Shown here: positions 24,284-32,627 of the stretch, in pieces
How the letters are laid out: the number at the start of each line of letters is the position of its first letter
Position numbering within the stretch: the first letter of the stretch is position 1
Assembly (NCBI GenBank): GCA_965225935.1
Contig: CBDDCC010000003.1
Coordinates: 434,001 to 498,000 of the forward strand
Length of the DNA: 64,000 nucleotides
Direction: 5' to 3'
DNA from: CALJXB01 sp965225935
GTDB lineage: Bacteria; Pseudomonadota; Alphaproteobacteria; Kiloniellales; JAKSDN01
The notes under the pieces: generated by a model
The model's input: the letters and a program-made list of their open reading frames with translations, nothing else
Database searches by the model: none
What the model was told of the DNA's origin: nothing
Translations under genes and position numbers: made by a program

Positions 24284-26746
24284 CTAGAACTCCTGCCAAT
24301 CGTCGTCGAGGGCCTGGGCTGCGGCGGCGCCGTTGCTGGCGCCGGCAGTGGCGGCGACCTGCCGGACCACCCGGTGCTGCTGGTGGTGCACCGGGTTCCC
24401 TGCCTTGGCGCCGCTGGCGGCAGGGGAGGCAGGGGCCATGGCATCCGTGGCCGGTGGCAGGCTCGCCTCCTGGCCGGTCTTGAAGAAGCTGACCAGCTGC
24501 TGCAGGTCCCCGACCTGCTGCTGGGCCGAGTGCAGCGCCGCCGTGGTCTCCTCCACAAGGGCCGCGTTCTGCTGGGTCATCTCGTCCATGTTCGTGACCG
24601 CCGCGTTCACCTGGTCGATCCCAGAGGCCTGCTCCTGGCTGGCCGCCGCGATGTCGCCAACGATGTCCGCAACCTTCTTGATCGAGGTCACGATCTCCTC
24701 CAGCGCCCCGCCGGTCTTGTTCACCAGATCCACGCCCTCGCGCACCTGGTTGTCCGAGTTGACAATCAGCTCCTTGATGTCCTTCGAGGCCTGGCTCGAG
24801 CGCTGGGCGAGCGCCCTCACCTCGCTCGCCACCACGGCGAAGCCCTTGCCCGCCTCGCCGGCGCGCGCCGCCTCGACCGCGGCGTTGAGCGCCAAGAGGT
24901 TCGTCTGGAAGGCGATCTCCTCGATGATGCCGACGATCTCGGTGATCCTCTTGGAGGAGTTCTCGATCCGGCCCATGGCGGTCACTGCAGAGGTGACGAT
25001 CTCGCCGCCGTTGGTGGCCGAGTCCCGGGCCGCAACGGCCATGTGATTGCCCTGCTGGGCGTTGTCGGCGTTCTGGCGCACGGTGGCCGAGAGCTCCTCC
25101 ATGGAGGCGGCGGTCTCCTCGAGCGCCGAGGCCTGCTGCTCCGTGCGCGCCGAGAGGTCTTGAGCCCCGGAGGCGATTTCCTCGGTGGCACCCCGAATCG
25201 TCGTCGTGCTGCCAAAGATGTTGGTGGCGATCGACGAGATCTGATCGGCCATCCGATTGGCATCCTCCTTGAGCTTCAGGAAGGCGCCCTGGTAGTTCCC
25301 CTCCATGCGCTTCGTCAGACGACCCTCGGCCAGTGCCGCCATGACGGAAACAGTTTCCACGAGGCCGCGATCCACCGTCTCGACCACCTGGTTCATGCCC
25401 TTCGAGAGCTCCAACATGAAGCCGTCCTTGCCCTCTTCGGTCAGGCGCTGAGTAAAGTCGCCGTCGGCCGCCGCTTCGACAAGCCCCGCCACTTCCTTCT
25501 CGATCGCCACCTGCTGGGTCGCATCGACCCACTCCACGACGGTCCCCAAGCGATCGCCCTGATCGTTCAACACGGGCCCGGCCGTCAGATCCAGCGTACG
25601 GCTGCCGATCTCGATCCTGACCTTCTGCTGGCTGGCGCTGGCCAGCAGGGCTTCGGCCGAGATCTCGTCGTTGTGGTAAAGGCTGTCAAAGGCCTTCCCA
25701 ACGATCCGGTCGCCGGCAAAACCGTTGGACAGCGTCGCCGCATCGTTGCTCAGGACGCCGTATAGGTTTTCCATGGCTTTGTTTGCAAAGATCACTTCGC
25801 TTTCAGAGCTCACCAGCATCATCGGCGAGGAAGCATCCATCAAGGCCGCCTGCGAGCGCGCGGCCTTTTGACCCAGCTCCTGGATTTGCAGCAGCGAACG
25901 GGCCATCCGACCGATCTCGTCCTCCGCCTTCAGGCTGGGCAGTTCGACATCCTGGACGCCCTCCGCCAAGGAGCCGACGGCAGTCGTCATGGCTGAAAGG
26001 GGCCGTGTGACCTTGCGCGAGAGATACAGCGAAACGAGGATTACGAGGAGCGCCGCCAAGCCGCCAAACACGAGGATGCGGTTGCTGAGCGCAGCGGCCG
26101 TGGCAATGGCACCGGTGATGTCGCTGTCGACTTCCAGGACGCCGCGAATGTCTCCCAGGGCCCAGTCCGTCTTGGGCGAGTCCGGATGGCTGTTGTGGCA
26201 GTTGACGCAGGCTTCCGCGACCATCCGGTCGGCCACGGCGACGCGCACGACGGTTTGACCGTCTTGCTGCTCCTCTCGGGTGAACACTTCGTCCGGGTTT
26301 TGCGTCAGAAAGCTCCAGGCTTCCTCCTGGAAGCTGTCCAGCTGCCGGTCGCCGCGCACCGGGAAGGGGAACTCGCTGAATAGGTTGACCGTCGTGTTCT
26401 GTTCCTGCAGCAAGGCGCTCAGATCGTGAATGAGCGTTGCCGGCAAGGGTATTCCGTCGGCTTCCTGGGCATGGTTGAAAGACGGTCGAACACCGCCGTT
26501 CGCGACCACCTTCTTGATCACGTTCTTGGTGTAGTAGCCGCGGATCGTCTTGAACTGGCCGGCAGTCTGGACCGCCGAGTCTATTGCCCCGGTCCTGGCG
26601 TTCTCCAGCAAGGTGCGCGGAATGGCGTACCAGGCCACGGCCAGGAGGAACACCAGCAGCAAAGGAACAGGCACGGCCAGCTTCCACGCCAGCCCTTTGG
26701 TTGCAAACGGCATTTTGAAGCCCTTGCTAAGGCGTTCATTCTCCAT
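24284..26746 (-). CDS. Methyl-accepting chemotaxis protein with a haem-c-type (DUF3365-like) sensor domain and PAS domain
   Basis: The 820-residue receptor has TM1 at about 20-42, a periplasmic domain ending in CVNCH (Cys180, Cys183, His184), TM2 at about 218-240, HAMP (SRKVTRPLSAMTTAVGSL), a PAS-like domain (about 295-410), and a long signalling domain with the conserved hairpin EEIAFQTNLLALNAAVEAAR. CxxCH is the covalent haem c-binding motif; the periplasmic region with GYYTKNVIKK and a late CxxCHN matches Tll0287-like/DUF3365 sensors. It ends DWQEF, resembling the xWxxF tether for CheR/CheB. It likely senses redox state or gas and signals to CheA in the cytoplasm. Confidence 0.93.
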   Translation of the reverse strand: MENERLSKGFKMPFATKGLAWKLAVPVPLLLVFLLAVAWYAIPRTLLENARTGAIDSAVQTAGQFKTIRGYYTKNVIKKVVANGGVRPSFNHAQEADGIPLPATLIHDLSALLQEQNTTVNLFSEFPFPVRGDRQLDSFQEEAWSFLTQNPDEVFTREEQQDGQTVVRVAVADRMVAEACVNCHNSHPDSPKTDWALGDIRGVLEVDSDITGAIATAAALSNRILVFGGLAALLVILVSLYLSRKVTRPLSAMTTAVGSLAEGVQDVELPSLKAEDEIGRMARSLLQIQELGQKAARSQAALMDASSPMMLVSSESEVIFANKAMENLYGVLSNDAATLSNGFAGDRIVGKAFDSLYHNDEISAEALLASASQQKVRIEIGSRTLDLTAGPVLNDQGDRLGTVVEWVDATQQVAIEKEVAGLVEAAADGDFTQRLTEEGKDGFMLELSKGMNQVVETVDRGLVETVSVMAALAEGRLTKRMEGNYQGAFLKLKEDANRMADQISSIATNIFGSTTTIRGATEEIASGAQDLSARTEQQASALEETAASMEELSATVRQNADNAQQGNHMAVAARDSATNGGEIVTSAVTAMGRIENSSKRITEIVGIIEEIAFQTNLLALNAAVEAARAGEAGKGFAVVASEVRALAQRSSQASKDIKELIVNSDNQVREGVDLVNKTGGALEEIVTSIKKVADIVGDIAAASQEQASGIDQVNAAVTNMDEMTQQNAALVEETTAALHSAQQQVGDLQQLVSFFKTGQEASLPPATDAMAPASPAASGAKAGNPVHHQQHRVVRQVAATAGASNGAAAAQALDDDWQEF

Positions 26747-27372
26747 ATCAACCCTCCGTCACGGCCGACGGCGCGTAGTCGATAGGGAGCCTTTGCAGGA
26801 GCGTTCATAACGACGGACGCGCCAACTGCCCTACTACCTCGGTGATCCGAAGCAGGAACAGATGAAACAAGCTATGGTTGCCGAATATGGTTAAGGTTCC
26901 CTGAAGACTGCCGCCTGTTGCCAAGTTTCGATTCCACAGAGATCGCGGGCCTCGATGGCGCCGCGTCCTCCTGGTCGTCCCTGCCGGGCGCCCCTGAGAC
27001 CACGGGCCGCCTGGCGCGCCCCGGTGCGACCTGCCTAAGCGCCAAGGGCCGCAACCGCTGCAACCGCCGGGCGGCGCAAGGTGTCTGGCCGTGGGAGCGC
27101 CCGACGCATGGGTCGGCCTCCTCCAGCGGATCGAAGTCCTTCGCCCGACGGACCAGCTCCCAAGCCTAGCCGGGAAGCGGCTCATCCGCAGGAGGACCCC
27201 GGCGCCCTTGGGCGCCACTTGAAGGAAGTGCCGGGGCTGTCGTCGAAGTGGAGGGGCGTGGGGACGAGGTCGGCATAGGCCCGGCGGCGCCCGTGGACCC
27301 TCGCGACCTCGCCTATGCCGGTCTTCTCTCTTCGCGCGACCTACTTGGTGTCTGCCGATCCTGCAGCGACCC
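26747..27372. other. Intergenic region without a convincing gene
   Basis: About 620 bases between the chemoreceptor and SDR genes. The open frames here are Arg/Pro/Gly-rich and change frame repeatedly, as in non-coding or decayed sequence. A perfect 10-bp inverted repeat (CGGCATAGGC, 27272-27281, with GCCTATGCCG, 27311-27320) stands out. The left part should hold the promoter of the chemoreceptor gene. Confidence 0.5.
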
Positions 27373-28194
27373 CTAAGACCCGTCCTGCCCGACAAGCCCG
27401 GGGAAGAGCTTCCAGGCGCCGACCGCGTCGAGAAAGGGCAGCGAGGGGTAGTCGGTTATGGTGAGGCCGCCGTCGACGATGAGCGTGGCACCGGTCACGA
27501 AGGAAGCCTCGCCGGAGGCGAGGAAGCAAACGGCGCGGGCGATCTCCTCCGGCCGGCCCATGCGCCCGAGCAGGGAGGCGCCGGCCTCCCAGTCCTCGGC
27601 GGCGGCGCTGCCCTCGGTCGCGCCGGTCTTGATCCAGCCGGGCGAGACCGCGTTGGCGCGGATGCCGTGGGGGGCGCCTTCGGTCGCCTGGGCCCGGGTG
27701 AGCGCCTCCACGCCGGCCTTGGCGACGCCGTAGCTGCCCCAGTTGCCGTGGAAGGTCGCCGTCGAGGAGATGTTGACGATGGCCCCGCCGCCCCGCGCCT
27801 TCAGCGCCGGCATGGCGTAGGCGCCGACGTAGTAGGCCGCCTCCAGGTTGGGGCCGAGCAGCTTGCGCAGGCGCAGGCCCGGTCCGTCGCCGGGCTCCAC
27901 GCCGCAGCGCCGGGAACCGGCGCCGGCGTTGTTGACCACCACGTCGAGCCCGCCGAAGTGCTCGGAGGCGACCTCCACCAGAGCCCGGGCGTCGTCCTCC
28001 TCTGCAAGGTCGCCCGGAAAGAAGGCAGCCTCGCCGCCGGCGGCGTGGATCTCTTCCAGCGTCTCCCCGCCCTTCGCCCGGTCGCGGCCGGCGATGGCGA
28101 CTCGCGCCCCCTCCTCCACAGCCGTGCGCACGATGCCGCGGCCGATCCCCGAGTTGCCGCCGGTGACCAGCACCACCTTGTCCTTCAGTCTCAT
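27373..28194 (-). CDS. Short-chain dehydrogenase/reductase
   Basis: The 273-residue enzyme has VTGGNSGIGRG (cofactor loop), VVNNAGAG, ISSTATFHGNWGSYGVAKAG with catalytic Ser, Tyr and Lys, and a C-terminus VTGATLIVDGGLTI typical of classical SDRs. The loop and following acidic residues do not clearly decide NAD against NADP. Substrate unknown. No operon partner is close. Confidence 0.9.
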   Translation of the reverse strand: MRLKDKVVLVTGGNSGIGRGIVRTAVEEGARVAIAGRDRAKGGETLEEIHAAGGEAAFFPGDLAEEDDARALVEVASEHFGGLDVVVNNAGAGSRRCGVEPGDGPGLRLRKLLGPNLEAAYYVGAYAMPALKARGGGAIVNISSTATFHGNWGSYGVAKAGVEALTRAQATEGAPHGIRANAVSPGWIKTGATEGSAAAEDWEAGASLLGRMGRPEEIARAVCFLASGEASFVTGATLIVDGGLTITDYPSLPFLDAVGAWKLFPGLVGQDGS

Positions 28195-28609
28195 CTAGCT
28201 TCCTCCCTAGTGGCGGTGTCGGAGCGGCTGCCCCTAGCCAAGCCCCGCTCCTCCTCTATCCGACAGGGTTTCGGCTCACAAGGCGGCAGCCCCCTTACCG
28301 GGTTCCTGCCGCCCAGCGGAGCCACACGCCACGGCAGAAAATCTGACAAATCCCCGAACCATTCCACAAATAAAAATGCGACAGTGCAAAAAGTTTCGCG
28401 AAGAATATCGCTGATAATATTATGGATTTTTTTACTTCAGTCCAATACTTTGAAAATATAACTATGGAAACTATTGAAAGAATTTTCATGACAGCGAGCC
28501 ATCCGCTGACGGCAAGAACACTGTCACTATCGCCAACAAGGAAACCTCATGTTCTTCGGGGAGTTTCCTCGGCACGAACCAGAAAATCACGAAAGAGGAA
28601 ACCGAGGAC
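28195..28609. other. Partly AT-rich intergenic region
   Basis: From about 28330 to 28500 base composition drops sharply to AT-rich with runs such as TTATGGATTTTTTTAC, unlike surrounding DNA. No convincing gene is seen. It probably holds promoter signals for the small zinc-ribbon gene at 28610. Confidence 0.5.
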
Positions 28610-28786
28610 ATGGAAACGTCGATCTGTGGGGTGAAGCACATCTGCTCCCAATGCGCGGCCAAGTACTACGATCTAAGAGGCGAGATGGTCTCTTGTCCCA
28701 AATGCGGCGCCCAGCCGCATCCGCCGAAGGTGCGCAAGGGGGCACCGGCGGCCAAGAAAAGCGGCAGTTCCGCATTCGGCGGCTAG
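28610..28786 (+). CDS. FYDLN-type small zinc-ribbon protein (TIGR02300-like)
   Basis: A 58-residue protein reads METSICGVKHICSQCAAKYY from an ATG preceded by GAGGAAACCGAGG. CSQC (12-15) and CPKC (29-32) form a zinc ribbon, and KYYDLRG matches the FYDLN phrase of the TIGR02300 family, known from alphaproteobacteria; family members have an acidic tail, but here the tail is basic (KVRKGAPAAKKSG). Function unknown. Confidence 0.72.
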   Translation: METSICGVKHICSQCAAKYYDLRGEMVSCPKCGAQPHPPKVRKGAPAAKKSGSSAFGG

Positions 28787-29100
28787 GAGGCGGACCGCGC
28801 CGGCAATCCGGTATACGGTTCCCGTAGCCTCCAGCCGCAAGCTGCGGCCACGGGCTTTGAGGCCGCAGCGCCCGAGAGAACCCGAAGCCCGACCGCCGTC
28901 GGAGCCCGGCGTGGCCGCGAGGCGTCGTCTGAACGGCGTCGGCCAGCAGCCTGTCTGGCCCGCCAGGGATGCCACCGCGCGCGGGACTGGCCCGGCCCAA
29001 GTCGCCACCCCCCTTCTCGCGCGCCGTCTCAAAGCCAGCGGTTCCCCAGGCCCAAGAACGCTCCTACCAAATAACCTCACAAAACGATTTGATTACACTC

Positions 29101-29157
29101 TGCGAATGCGTCGCAATTGCATTCTTGTTTGAAAGATGTTATTGCGAGTGCGTCGCA
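29101..29157. promoter_or_regulatory. Two copies of a 15-bp palindromic operator candidate
   Basis: TGCGAATGCGTCGCA (29101-29115) and TGCGAGTGCGTCGCA (29143-29157) are perfect TGCGA/TCGCA palindromes differing at one base, 42 bp apart (four helical turns). They sit in an AT-richer segment upstream of the DUF2325 gene. The Fur-like site ahead of bfd also begins TGCGAATG, so an iron-responsive regulator is a reasonable guess. Confidence 0.5.
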
Positions 29158-29224
29158 TTTTCATGACCAAGCGGCGCTCGGCGCGTCGGCAGTACCGCAG
29201 CAGCGCGCGGCAAGAACCGGGACC

Positions 29225-29301
29225 GACGGTATGAGACGGGCCATGGGACAGGCGGCGTGAGACGAGGCAAGAAACGGACGGCGTGAGACGAGGCATGGGA
29301 C
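29225..29301. repeat. Three degenerate 26-bp tandem repeats
   Basis: Units at 29225-29249, 29250-29275 and 29276-29301 share the core GGCGTGAGACGAGGCA (first unit diverged). No spacer-repeat pattern of a CRISPR array is present. They lie between the palindromes and the DUF2325 gene start. Confidence 0.55.
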
Positions 29302-29487
29302 CGAGCCTGATGCAGCGAAGACAGGACACCGGCGGACGGCGCTCGGGCCGTGGCACAGGGCGGCGGCGCCGCCCAGGCCAGCCGCCGTCCGGAAATGGCC
29401 TCGCTAGCGCGGCGCGACGGCCGGCAAGATGCCGCGCGCTGTTCCGGCGGGAACGCGGTGCGCACTCCGGTACGGAGTCGTGGCGCC

Positions 29488-30696
29488 ATGTGTGAGGCCT
29501 GCGCCGGCCAGCGCCCGGGCACGACGCGGCGGGAGAAGGTCTGGGAACTGGACCCGGTCTGGCACTGCCTGGTGATTGGGACCTGCCTGACGCTGGCCGA
29601 CCTGCGCGGCCTGGCGCGCAAGCTGGGCTACCGGCTCGATCACAGCAAGGTGCGCGACTACGAGCTGCACAGCCACTTCGTGGGCGAGGCCGGCCGCCCG
29701 ACGCGCGCCGGCAAGCAGCTCAACAAGCTGCTCGACCGCAGGCACGCCGCGTCCATCCGCCGCTTCGCCGCCGCCAAGAACCAGGAGGAACTGCTGGCCC
29801 TCTGGCAAGAGACCTTCAATGCCGGCGATATCCCGGGACCCCTCTGGGCCGCCGCCAGCCATCCCGCCCTGGTCCCGGACGTGGCCACCCGGATCTACGG
29901 CGATGTCCACATGCTGTCCCACCTGGTCGGCGCCGCCAACCGGGCGGACATCCACGCCCTGCGCCGCCTGGAGGAGGAGAACACGGCCCTGACGGAAAAG
30001 CTCGCCCGCGAGACCCGCCGTCACCTGAAGCGCGCCACTGAAACCGAGCAGAGCCTCTCCCAGTTGAGCGAACGGCTGGCCAAGGCCGAGCGCGCCCAGG
30101 AGCGGGCGGACCGGCTGGAGGCCGAGCTGGCGGAGCTGAAGAACGGCCACGCGGACGCGGTGCCTCGTCAGCTGCAGATCCGCCTGCCCGAGGATAGCGG
30201 GGTGGCGGCCCTGCGCGCGGAGTTGTCCGAGCGCGATGAGGAGATGCGGCGCCTGACCTCGGAGCTGGACGCCGCGGGCCAGCGCGAGGCCGCGCTGCGG
30301 GTGGAATGCGAGGCCCTCGAGCGGCTGCTCAACGAGGATCTCGACGAAGACGCGGGCGCCCCCTCCGGCGCACACTGTCCCTTCGACCTGGACGGCCGCT
30401 GCATCCTCTACGTGGGCGGGCGAGCGGCCATCGTCTGCCGCCTGCGCGCCCTGGTGCAGCAGTGGAACGGCGAGTTCCTGCACCACGACGGTGGCCTCGA
30501 GAAGTCGATCGGTGAGCTGGCCAGCGCCGTCACCCGCGCCGACGCGGTGGTCTTCCCGACCGACTGCGTCAGCCACAGCGCGGTCAACAAGCTGAAGCGC
30601 CTCTGCCAGCGCAACATGAAGCCCTTCGTGCCCCTGCGCTCCGCCGGCCTCTCGTCCTTCGTCGCCGGGCTGCAGGACGGTATCGGCGGCCTCTAA
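29488..30696 (+). CDS. DUF2325 domain-containing protein with central coiled coil
   Basis: The 402-residue protein begins MCEACAGQRPG (CxxC), has a helical N-terminal part, a coiled coil rich in Glu, Arg and Leu (about 150-300; LARETRRHLKRATETEQSLS), and a C-terminal Rossmann-like domain beginning RCILYVGGRAAIVCRL and ending VNKLKRLCQRNMKPFVPLR, typical of DUF2325. The ATG at 29488 was chosen; the frame is open further up but composition is poor. Near bfd and bfr it may belong to an iron-homeostasis group, a link by context only. Confidence 0.85.
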   Translation: MCEACAGQRPGTTRREKVWELDPVWHCLVIGTCLTLADLRGLARKLGYRLDHSKVRDYELHSHFVGEAGRPTRAGKQLNKLLDRRHAASIRRFAAAKNQEELLALWQETFNAGDIPGPLWAAASHPALVPDVATRIYGDVHMLSHLVGAANRADIHALRRLEEENTALTEKLARETRRHLKRATETEQSLSQLSERLAKAERAQERADRLEAELAELKNGHADAVPRQLQIRLPEDSGVAALRAELSERDEEMRRLTSELDAAGQREAALRVECEALERLLNEDLDEDAGAPSGAHCPFDLDGRCILYVGGRAAIVCRLRALVQQWNGEFLHHDGGLEKSIGELASAVTRADAVVFPTDCVSHSAVNKLKRLCQRNMKPFVPLRSAGLSSFVAGLQDGIGGL

Positions 30697-30788
30697 CGGG
30701 CCCCGACGCAGCAATAGGGCGGAGCCGGCCGGTCCAGCGATCGGCGCCGGCCGTCCGCCAACCCTCGAACGCTAAGGATACCGATGCC

Positions 30789-31301
30789 ATGACCCCAGAG
30801 CCCGCGCCCACCGGAGGCGAGGTCGGCGACCTGCCGTTCGGCGAAAAGTTCCTGCTATGGGCCCTCCGGAGCTGGGTGAAGGCCTACATGAACCAGGACG
30901 ACCTCTATGGGGCGCTGCACAAGGGGTTCCGCCTGGCGGGCATGGACGAAGGCTTACCGGTGCTCGACGAACTGCTCTCCGTGGTCTCCGCTTCGGCCGC
31001 CACCAACATCGACGTGCGCTGTCCGCGCTGCACCGAGATCAGCCTGGACGAGCAGCTCTTCCTCGGTTTGATGGCTGCCCTGCAGCGCTCCGACCACGCC
31101 GTGGCCGAACGCCTGCTGGGCTACTGGCTGCCGCCCGCCGGTATCCGCATGGCACACGACTCGGCCGCCCGGCTTGCAGCCCTCATGGCGAGCCGGGGAC
31201 TTGCGCTGCGGCCCCGCGTGATCCACCGGGCACCGACGGCCCCCGCCCAAGACGTGGGAGTACGCGCCGACGGCCCGCCGACCTCGGCACTGCTGCACTG
31301 A
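30789..31301 (+). CDS. Hypothetical protein with CPRC motif
   Basis: The 170-residue protein reads MTPEPAPTGGEVGDLPFGEK, with FLLWALRSWVKAYMNQDDLY and a CPRC motif in NIDVRCPRCTEISLDEQ. The C-terminal 30 residues are low-complexity. It lies 92 bases after the DUF2325 gene in the same direction and probably shares its transcript. No family recognised; a metal site at CPRC is possible. Confidence 0.7.
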   Translation: MTPEPAPTGGEVGDLPFGEKFLLWALRSWVKAYMNQDDLYGALHKGFRLAGMDEGLPVLDELLSVVSASAATNIDVRCPRCTEISLDEQLFLGLMAALQRSDHAVAERLLGYWLPPAGIRMAHDSAARLAALMASRGLALRPRVIHRAPTAPAQDVGVRADGPPTSALLH

Positions 31302-31379
31302 GCGCACTGAGCCGCGCCGTCACGGCACACCCGGGAGGCCCCCGTCGGCCGGGCGGCATCGGTTTGCCGCCGCTGTCCT

Positions 31380-31556
31380 CTAAGTCCGGTTGCTGATTTC
31401 CTCGGTGGCCTCGTCGACCCGCTGCCGCTCCCGCTCGCCGACGGGACTCTCCTCGCGCGCGGCCCACTCCTTGCGGGTGCGCTTCCTGAGAACCCGCTCC
31501 AATGCGCGCAAAGCGGTCGCTATCTCCCGCGGCCGGAGACTGCGCCACATCATCAT
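31380..31556 (-). CDS. Possible small basic/acidic helical protein downstream of bfd
   Basis: A 58-codon frame starts with three consecutive Met codons (31556-31548) and reads MMMWRSLRPREIATALRALE, ending EEISNRT. It begins 15 bases after the bfd stop on the same strand, so it could be the second gene of a bfd operon. The composition is charged and helix-prone, unlike a random frame, but no clear ribosome-binding site or family was seen. Confidence 0.45.
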   Translation of the reverse strand: MMMWRSLRPREIATALRALERVLRKRTRKEWAAREESPVGERERQRVDEATEEISNRT

Positions 31557-31571
31557 GTCATGAGGGTCCGG

Positions 31572-31757
31572 TCACTCGGCCGGCAGGACCGGCCCATCTC
31601 CGCCTTCGGCCAGGAGCTGCCGGGCGCAGTCTATGCAGCGTCCGCAGCGGGGGCCGTTGCCGAGCGCCTCATAGGCTTCGTACACGCAGCGAAAGCCCTC
31701 CTGGGCCAGCTCGCGCACCTCGGACTCGCGATATCCATTGCAGATGCAGACGTACAT
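31572..31757 (-). CDS. bfd: Bacterioferritin-associated ferredoxin
   Basis: The 61-residue protein MYVCICNGYRESEVRELAQE has ligands Cys4, Cys6, Cys38 and Cys41 (CxC...CxxC), the 2Fe-2S pattern of Bfd, which reduces the haem and core of bacterioferritin to release iron. It is divergent from bfr, 347 bases away, and a Fur-like site lies immediately upstream (31786-31810). Confidence 0.92.
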   Translation of the reverse strand: MYVCICNGYRESEVRELAQEGFRCVYEAYEALGNGPRCGRCIDCARQLLAEGGDGPVLPAE

Positions 31758-31785
31758 CGGATTCGGCCTCCGAATCCTAAATATT

Positions 31786-31810
31786 GCGAATGATAATGAT
31801 TGTCAATTGC
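31786..31810. promoter_or_regulatory. Fur-box-like site upstream of bfd
   Basis: The core at 31789-31808 (AATGATAATGATTGTCAATT) is close to the classical Fur box built of GATAAT/ATTATC hexamers. It lies 29 bases before the bfd ATG, where repression by iron-loaded Fur would be expected. Assignment rests on pattern similarity. Confidence 0.6.
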
Positions 31811-31924
31811 ATTCGTGACCAATTGCTTTACACCGACGACGGAGGAGCGCTTTTTCGGATGCCCGCGACTGGACGGCGACGCCGCTGTCTGCCCGAAGCA
31901 TCGGTTCACCGATCAACGAGCGCA

Positions 31925-31971
31925 AATGAAAACCATTCTCAAATAAGTAATTGTCAATAACAATCGTTCGC
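31925..31971. promoter_or_regulatory. Two Fur-like sites on the bfr side of the bfd-bfr intergenic region
   Basis: Site A, 31925-31944 (AATGAAAACCATTCTCAAAT), and site B, 31950-31971 (ATTGTCAATAACAATCG...), resemble iron-regulator boxes; the reverse complement of B (GCGAACGATTGTTATTGAC) resembles the bfd site. Together with the bfd box, the 347-base intergenic region holds three such sites and no gene. Confidence 0.45.
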
Positions 31972-32104
31972 AACTATGCAAGACCACTCAAGATTTAGTA
32001 TTATACTCAGCGATCTTGGGCTTGTTTTTAATTCTATAGATGCTAAGTATTTGGCGCTGAGGTCAATACAAAGAGTAATTTTGAATCGAGATCAGGGGGT
32101 CACC

Positions 32105-32584
32105 ATGAAAGGCGACAAGAATGTCCTGAAGCACCTCAACGTGGTGCTGAAGAACGAGCTGACGGCCATCAACCAGTATTTCCTGCACGCGCGCATGCTG
32201 AAGGACTGGGGCATCAACAAGCTCGGCCACCACACGTTCGAGGAATCCGTCGACGAGATGAAGCACGCCGACCGGCTGATCGAGCGGATCCTCTTCCTGG
32301 AAGGCCTGCCGAACCTGCAGGATCTGGGCAAGCTGCGCATCGGCGAGAACGTCGAGGACATCCTGAAGTGCGACCTGGCCCTCGAGCACGACGCCATCCC
32401 CGTGCTGCGTGAGGGCATCGCGCTCTGCGAGAGCACCTCGGACTACATCAGCCGAGAGATCCTCGAGGACATCCTCGAAGGCGAGGAAGAGCACGTCGAC
32501 TTCCTGGAAACCCAGCTCGAGCTGATCGGCAAGATGGGACTCCAGAACTACATCCAGCTGCAGACCAGCCCGGCCGAATCCTGA
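32105..32584 (+). CDS. bfr: Bacterioferritin
   Basis: The 159-residue protein keeps the full dinuclear ferroxidase set Glu18, Tyr25, Glu51, His54, Glu94, Glu127 and His130 and the haem-ligand Met52 (in VDEMKH). It stores iron as a 24-mer with haem between subunits and is emptied by Bfd. The ATG at 32105 follows AGGGGGT; the frame is open further upstream but that part is AT-rich and unlike the family. Divergent from bfd, with Fur-like sites between. Confidence 0.95.
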   Translation: MKGDKNVLKHLNVVLKNELTAINQYFLHARMLKDWGINKLGHHTFEESVDEMKHADRLIERILFLEGLPNLQDLGKLRIGENVEDILKCDLALEHDAIPVLREGIALCESTSDYISREILEDILEGEEEHVDFLETQLELIGKMGLQNYIQLQTSPAES

Positions 32585-32627
32585 GGCCAGCCATTTCCCC
32601 GCCCGGCGGCCCGCCGCCCGCGCCTAT

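Larger units (their letters stand above)
28787..29487. other. Long intergenic region with duplicated operator-like palindromes and tandem repeats
   Basis: About 700 bases without a convincing gene. Open frames here are Arg/Pro/Ala-rich and match no family. Within it are an AT-richer segment (29075-29165) carrying two palindromes, and three degenerate 26-bp tandem repeats at 29225-29301, listed separately. Confidence 0.5.

Noticed and set aside
26805..27395. 196-codon minus-strand frame between chemoreceptor and SDR genes
   Set aside because: Composition is dominated by Arg, Gly and Pro with no domain pattern and no ribosome-binding site; non-coding or decayed.
28422..28634. 70-codon frame beginning in the AT-rich segment
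   Set aside because: It turns into an Arg/Lys/Ser-rich tail overlapping the zinc-ribbon gene in another frame; no sign of selection.
29225..29301. Possible CRISPR-like array
   Set aside because: Repeats are directly adjacent and degenerate, with no spacers and no cas genes nearby.
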